Below are positions 5,202 through 6,741 of a stretch of 6,741 nt of DNA, piece by piece. Made by a program: the position numbers and the translations under genes. The stretch is from Parcubacteria group bacterium (GTDB taxonomy: Bacteria > Patescibacteriota > Minisyncoccia > SW-4-49-11): contig PXDG01000091.1 in NCBI GenBank assembly GCA_003565105.1, positions 1 to 6,741 on the forward strand. Reading direction: 5' to 3'. Every line of letters begins with the position of its first letter. The stretch's first letter is position 1. The notes beneath the pieces were generated by a model. The model was not told the DNA's origin. It did no database searches and worked only from the letters and a program-made list of their open reading frames with translations.

Positions 5202-5834
5202 ATGAGTAACAAAGATACGAAAGCAAACCAGTCAATTCCACAACAACCGTTTGAGCAAGAACCGAATGGTCGAGGGAAAAGTTTCCTAACAGTCATCCTA
5301 ATGGTCATCTTAATTGGAACTGGAATATACGCCTTCCTCCGTGGAGCTCCAGAAAACAATGAGAATGATGTACAAGAACAAATCGAGCAAATTCGAGAAG
5401 AAGATCAAGAAGAAGATGAAACCACAGAAGAGAATGAATCCAATCAAGAAGATCCTTCTTCGAGCGATACCAATGGAAATGAAAATGACACAGTAGATGC
5501 AGTGACTCCTTCAGAAACAGTAGTTACCGCTGTCACAGAAGAAAATATCTCTGTTCAAGCGACTAATGGAGATGGGGTTACTCACCTCGCCCGACGAGCA
5601 ATCCAAGAACGATTGCAAAGCCAAGAAAAAGAACTATCAGCTGCCCAAAGGATTTATGCTGAAACAGTCTTAACGCAAAATGAGACCTATTATCAAGATT
5701 CTATTAATCCAGCAGAAGAAATTTCTTTTTCAACCCAAGATATCGATTCAGTAATTGATGGAGCAGAGAATTTATCTCCATCACAAATTGATGCTTGGAA
5801 TGTCTATGTCCCGAATGTCCCTTCCTTACAATAG
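5202..5834 (+). CDS. single-pass membrane protein with acidic linker and LysM-like C-terminal region
   Basis: The 210-residue protein has a cytoplasmic N-terminus (1-26) and one membrane helix (SFLTVILMVILIGTGIYAFL, 27-46) followed by Arg. An extremely acidic linker rich in Glu, Asp, Asn and Ser follows (50-98). The C-terminal region (about 115-205) would be extracytoplasmic. There, ISVQATNGDGVTHLARRAI (116-134) resembles the opening of a LysM domain (VxxGDxLxxIAxxx), and INPAEEISF (168-176) resembles its closing strand. Between them lies an insertion with the helical AAQRIYAETVL, and the protein continues with further helical sequence (LSPSQIDAW). A wall-binding role is therefore inference; I do not know a characterised homologue. 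The start is set by the strong SD. The gene is last in the rpmE operon and ends just before a strong terminator, opposite a murein hydrolase gene. Confidence 0.8.
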   Translation: MSNKDTKANQSIPQQPFEQEPNGRGKSFLTVILMVILIGTGIYAFLRGAPENNENDVQEQIEQIREEDQEEDETTEENESNQEDPSSSDTNGNENDTVDAVTPSETVVTAVTEENISVQATNGDGVTHLARRAIQERLQSQEKELSAAQRIYAETVLTQNETYYQDSINPAEEISFSTQDIDSVIDGAENLSPSQIDAWNVYVPNVPSLQ

Positions 5835-5841
5835 GTGCACC

Positions 5842-5859
5842 ATTTGTAGTTCTACAAGT
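5842..5859. repeat. small inverted repeat before the terminator
   Basis: TTGTAG (5844-5849) and CTACAA (5852-5857) are exact complements across two bases, extendable by a G-T and an A-T pair at the outside. The tight centre means a real RNA stem would have a 4-base loop. It abuts the terminator stem with no gap, giving tandem hairpins after the stop codon at 5832-5834. Confidence 0.55.
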
Positions 5860-5902
5860 AAATCATCCCCTTGGGCTGATCAGCCTAAGGGGATGATTTT
5901 TT
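5860..5902 (+). terminator. strong intrinsic terminator ending the rpmE operon
   Basis: Bases 5860-5899 form an almost perfect 40-base palindrome. The AAATCATCCCCTT arm, one G-T pair (5873/5886) and the central GGCTGATCAGCC are mirrored by AAGGGGATGATTT. A run of six T (5897-5902) overlaps the stem end. On the minus strand the stem is followed only by TTTACTTG, so it may also stop, less efficiently, transcripts from the convergent hydrolase gene. Confidence 0.93.
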
Positions 5903-5957
5903 ATATTCAAAGTATTTTTTCTCTACCTAAGACAAAGAATGGTGAATAATTCCTCAT

Positions 5958-6741
5958 CTACTTACCTAAAATATCTTGGACCCGAGATGCTTCATTCATT
6001 ACTCTATCAGCATACCATCCATGCTTACATCCACCAACATAACACATCGCTGCTTGTCTTTCCAAACTCGTATTTCCTGCAATATTTTGATCTCCTACTT
6101 TTCCAAGCAACACCATAGTCATAGCTAACATTGCATCTTCCATATCCCACGGATTAACCTGTTCTCCTCCTTTTAACTGTCGTAATCGAGGTTCATAAGA
6201 AAGCCAAGTAGTAGGCATAACCTGAGCAGGCCCCATAGCTCCTCCCGTTCCTGCTGGATAATTAGGAAATGGACATCCAGAAACTGGTTGAGTTATAGGA
6301 AGACCAAGTCTACTCACAATATCTTCAAAAGCTTGCTCCTCTCGGGCTGTATTAATTCGAGTATTATTGCCTGGACGAGCAGCACATCCACTCAATGAGT
6401 CTTTGTAGAAAAATCTACCAACATTTCGTCCTAAACCAGACTCCACAGTCATCACACCTATTAAAAATTCTGGCCGAATCTTATTATCAAATCGGGCTGC
6501 GTTAACACTGGCCAGAGCATATGCTTCTTCAAGAGAAATGGCACCTCCCTGACTACCTCCTCCAAGAGAACGGATTTGAGCAAAAAGACTACTACTATTG
6601 GAAATTGATTCTTTCAGGAGCTCTTCATACTTCTCTTGTTCTCCTTGAGTTTCCTTTAAAATAAGTTCTTTTTCTGCACGAGTACTCTCTAATAACGATC
6701 GTTGATCTTCCTGCAGTCTACGAAAAGAAATGAGCTCCTCT
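5958..6741 (-). CDS. coiled-coil murein hydrolase with lytic transglycosylase domain, N-terminus beyond window edge
   Basis: The minus-strand frame is open from the right edge to the TAG at 5960-5958, giving 260 visible residues without the true start. Residues 1-48 are a charged coiled coil ending in LILKETQGEQEKYEELLKES, like the helical regulatory segments of exported PcsB/CwlO-type hydrolases. After a Gly/Ser linker (60-66) comes a goose-lysozyme/SLT-like fold. The likely catalytic Glu is E100 in FLIGVMTVESGLG, and the core motif is GAMGPAQVMPTTW (167-179). A YADRV motif near the C-terminus (243-247) is also typical. Such enzymes cleave the MurNAc-GlcNAc bond with 1,6-anhydro product. Four cysteines (119, 156, 233, 238) could form disulfides outside the membrane. 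An internal GTG at 6455 lies within the domain and is not the start. A signal peptide is expected beyond the window. Confidence 0.86.
   Translation of the reverse strand, partial: EELISFRRLQEDQRSLLESTRAEKELILKETQGEQEKYEELLKESISNSSSLFAQIRSLGGGSQGGAISLEEAYALASVNAARFDNKIRPEFLIGVMTVESGLGRNVGRFFYKDSLSGCAARPGNNTRINTAREEQAFEDIVSRLGLPITQPVSGCPFPNYPAGTGGAMGPAQVMPTTWLSYEPRLRQLKGGEQVNPWDMEDAMLAMTMVLLGKVGDQNIAGNTSLERQAAMCYVGGCKHGWYADRVMNEASRVQDILGK

Noticed and set aside
5168..5359. Minus-strand open frame opposite the start of the LysM-like gene
   Set aside because: Overlaps the strong SD and membrane segment of the plus-strand gene; no support of its own.
5314..5496. Plus-strand frame in another phase of the acidic linker
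   Set aside because: Lys/Met-rich product arises from reading the GAA-rich linker out of frame.
5755..5949. Plus-strand frame running through the terminator
   Set aside because: Would read across a strong terminator, starts inside the LysM-like gene and has no SD or recognisable sequence.
6450..6455. GTG/ATG as start of the hydrolase gene
   Set aside because: The frame remains open upstream to the window edge and encodes the coiled coil and the first part of the catalytic domain, so these codons are internal.
1..6741. CRISPR array, tRNA, insertion sequence or phage remnant
   Set aside because: No regularly spaced direct repeats, no cloverleaf with a TTC arm, and no transposase, integrase or phage motifs in any frame examined.

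Overview
The window is AT-rich and compactly coded. Genes are mostly contiguous or overlapping, several lack a Shine-Dalgarno (SD) site, and two genes run off the ends. The rpmE-prfA-prmC order, the short L31 and RF1 proteins, a membrane-anchored protein with a 'GDGVTHLARRA' segment, and a coiled-coil murein hydrolase carrying a 'KETQGEQEKYEELL' signature together suggest a Candidate Phyla Radiation (Patescibacteria, Parcubacteria-like) genome. That placement is inference from gene content and style. No rRNA or other phylogenetic marker was tested, and the lineage within the group cannot be named.

Left part (1-2683, minus strand). A two-gene surface-polysaccharide unit consists of a Wzz-like chain-length protein (2009-2683) followed, with an 11-bp overlap, by a Wzy/O-antigen-ligase-type polymerase (547-2019). 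It is driven by an extended -10 promoter near 2733-2741. Downstream on the same strand, a separately promoted gene (1-408, no stop before the left edge) encodes a signal-peptide-bearing, very acidic Ser/Thr/Glu/Pro-rich protein. Its coding DNA is unusually rich in inverted repeats, including a perfect 16-bp arm pair at 280-313, and hairpins continue into its leader.

Middle (2684-5902, plus strand). A divergent promoter (2842-2870) reads into rpmE (ribosomal protein L31), prfA (release factor 1) and prmC (the methyltransferase that modifies the GGQ glutamine of release factors). The last gene is a single-pass membrane protein with an acidic linker and a LysM-like C-terminal region (5202-5834). 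The run ends at a long, nearly perfect intrinsic terminator (5860-5902).

Right part (5958-6741, minus strand). A convergent gene, cut by the window edge, encodes the coiled-coil plus lytic-transglycosylase portion of an exported murein hydrolase.

The window therefore joins a translation-termination operon to cell-envelope genes: polysaccharide polymerisation, a secreted acidic protein, a possible wall-binding membrane protein and a wall hydrolase. No tRNA, rRNA, CRISPR array, insertion sequence or phage gene was found. The only non-coding stretch above 200 bases (2684-2905) holds the two divergent promoters.
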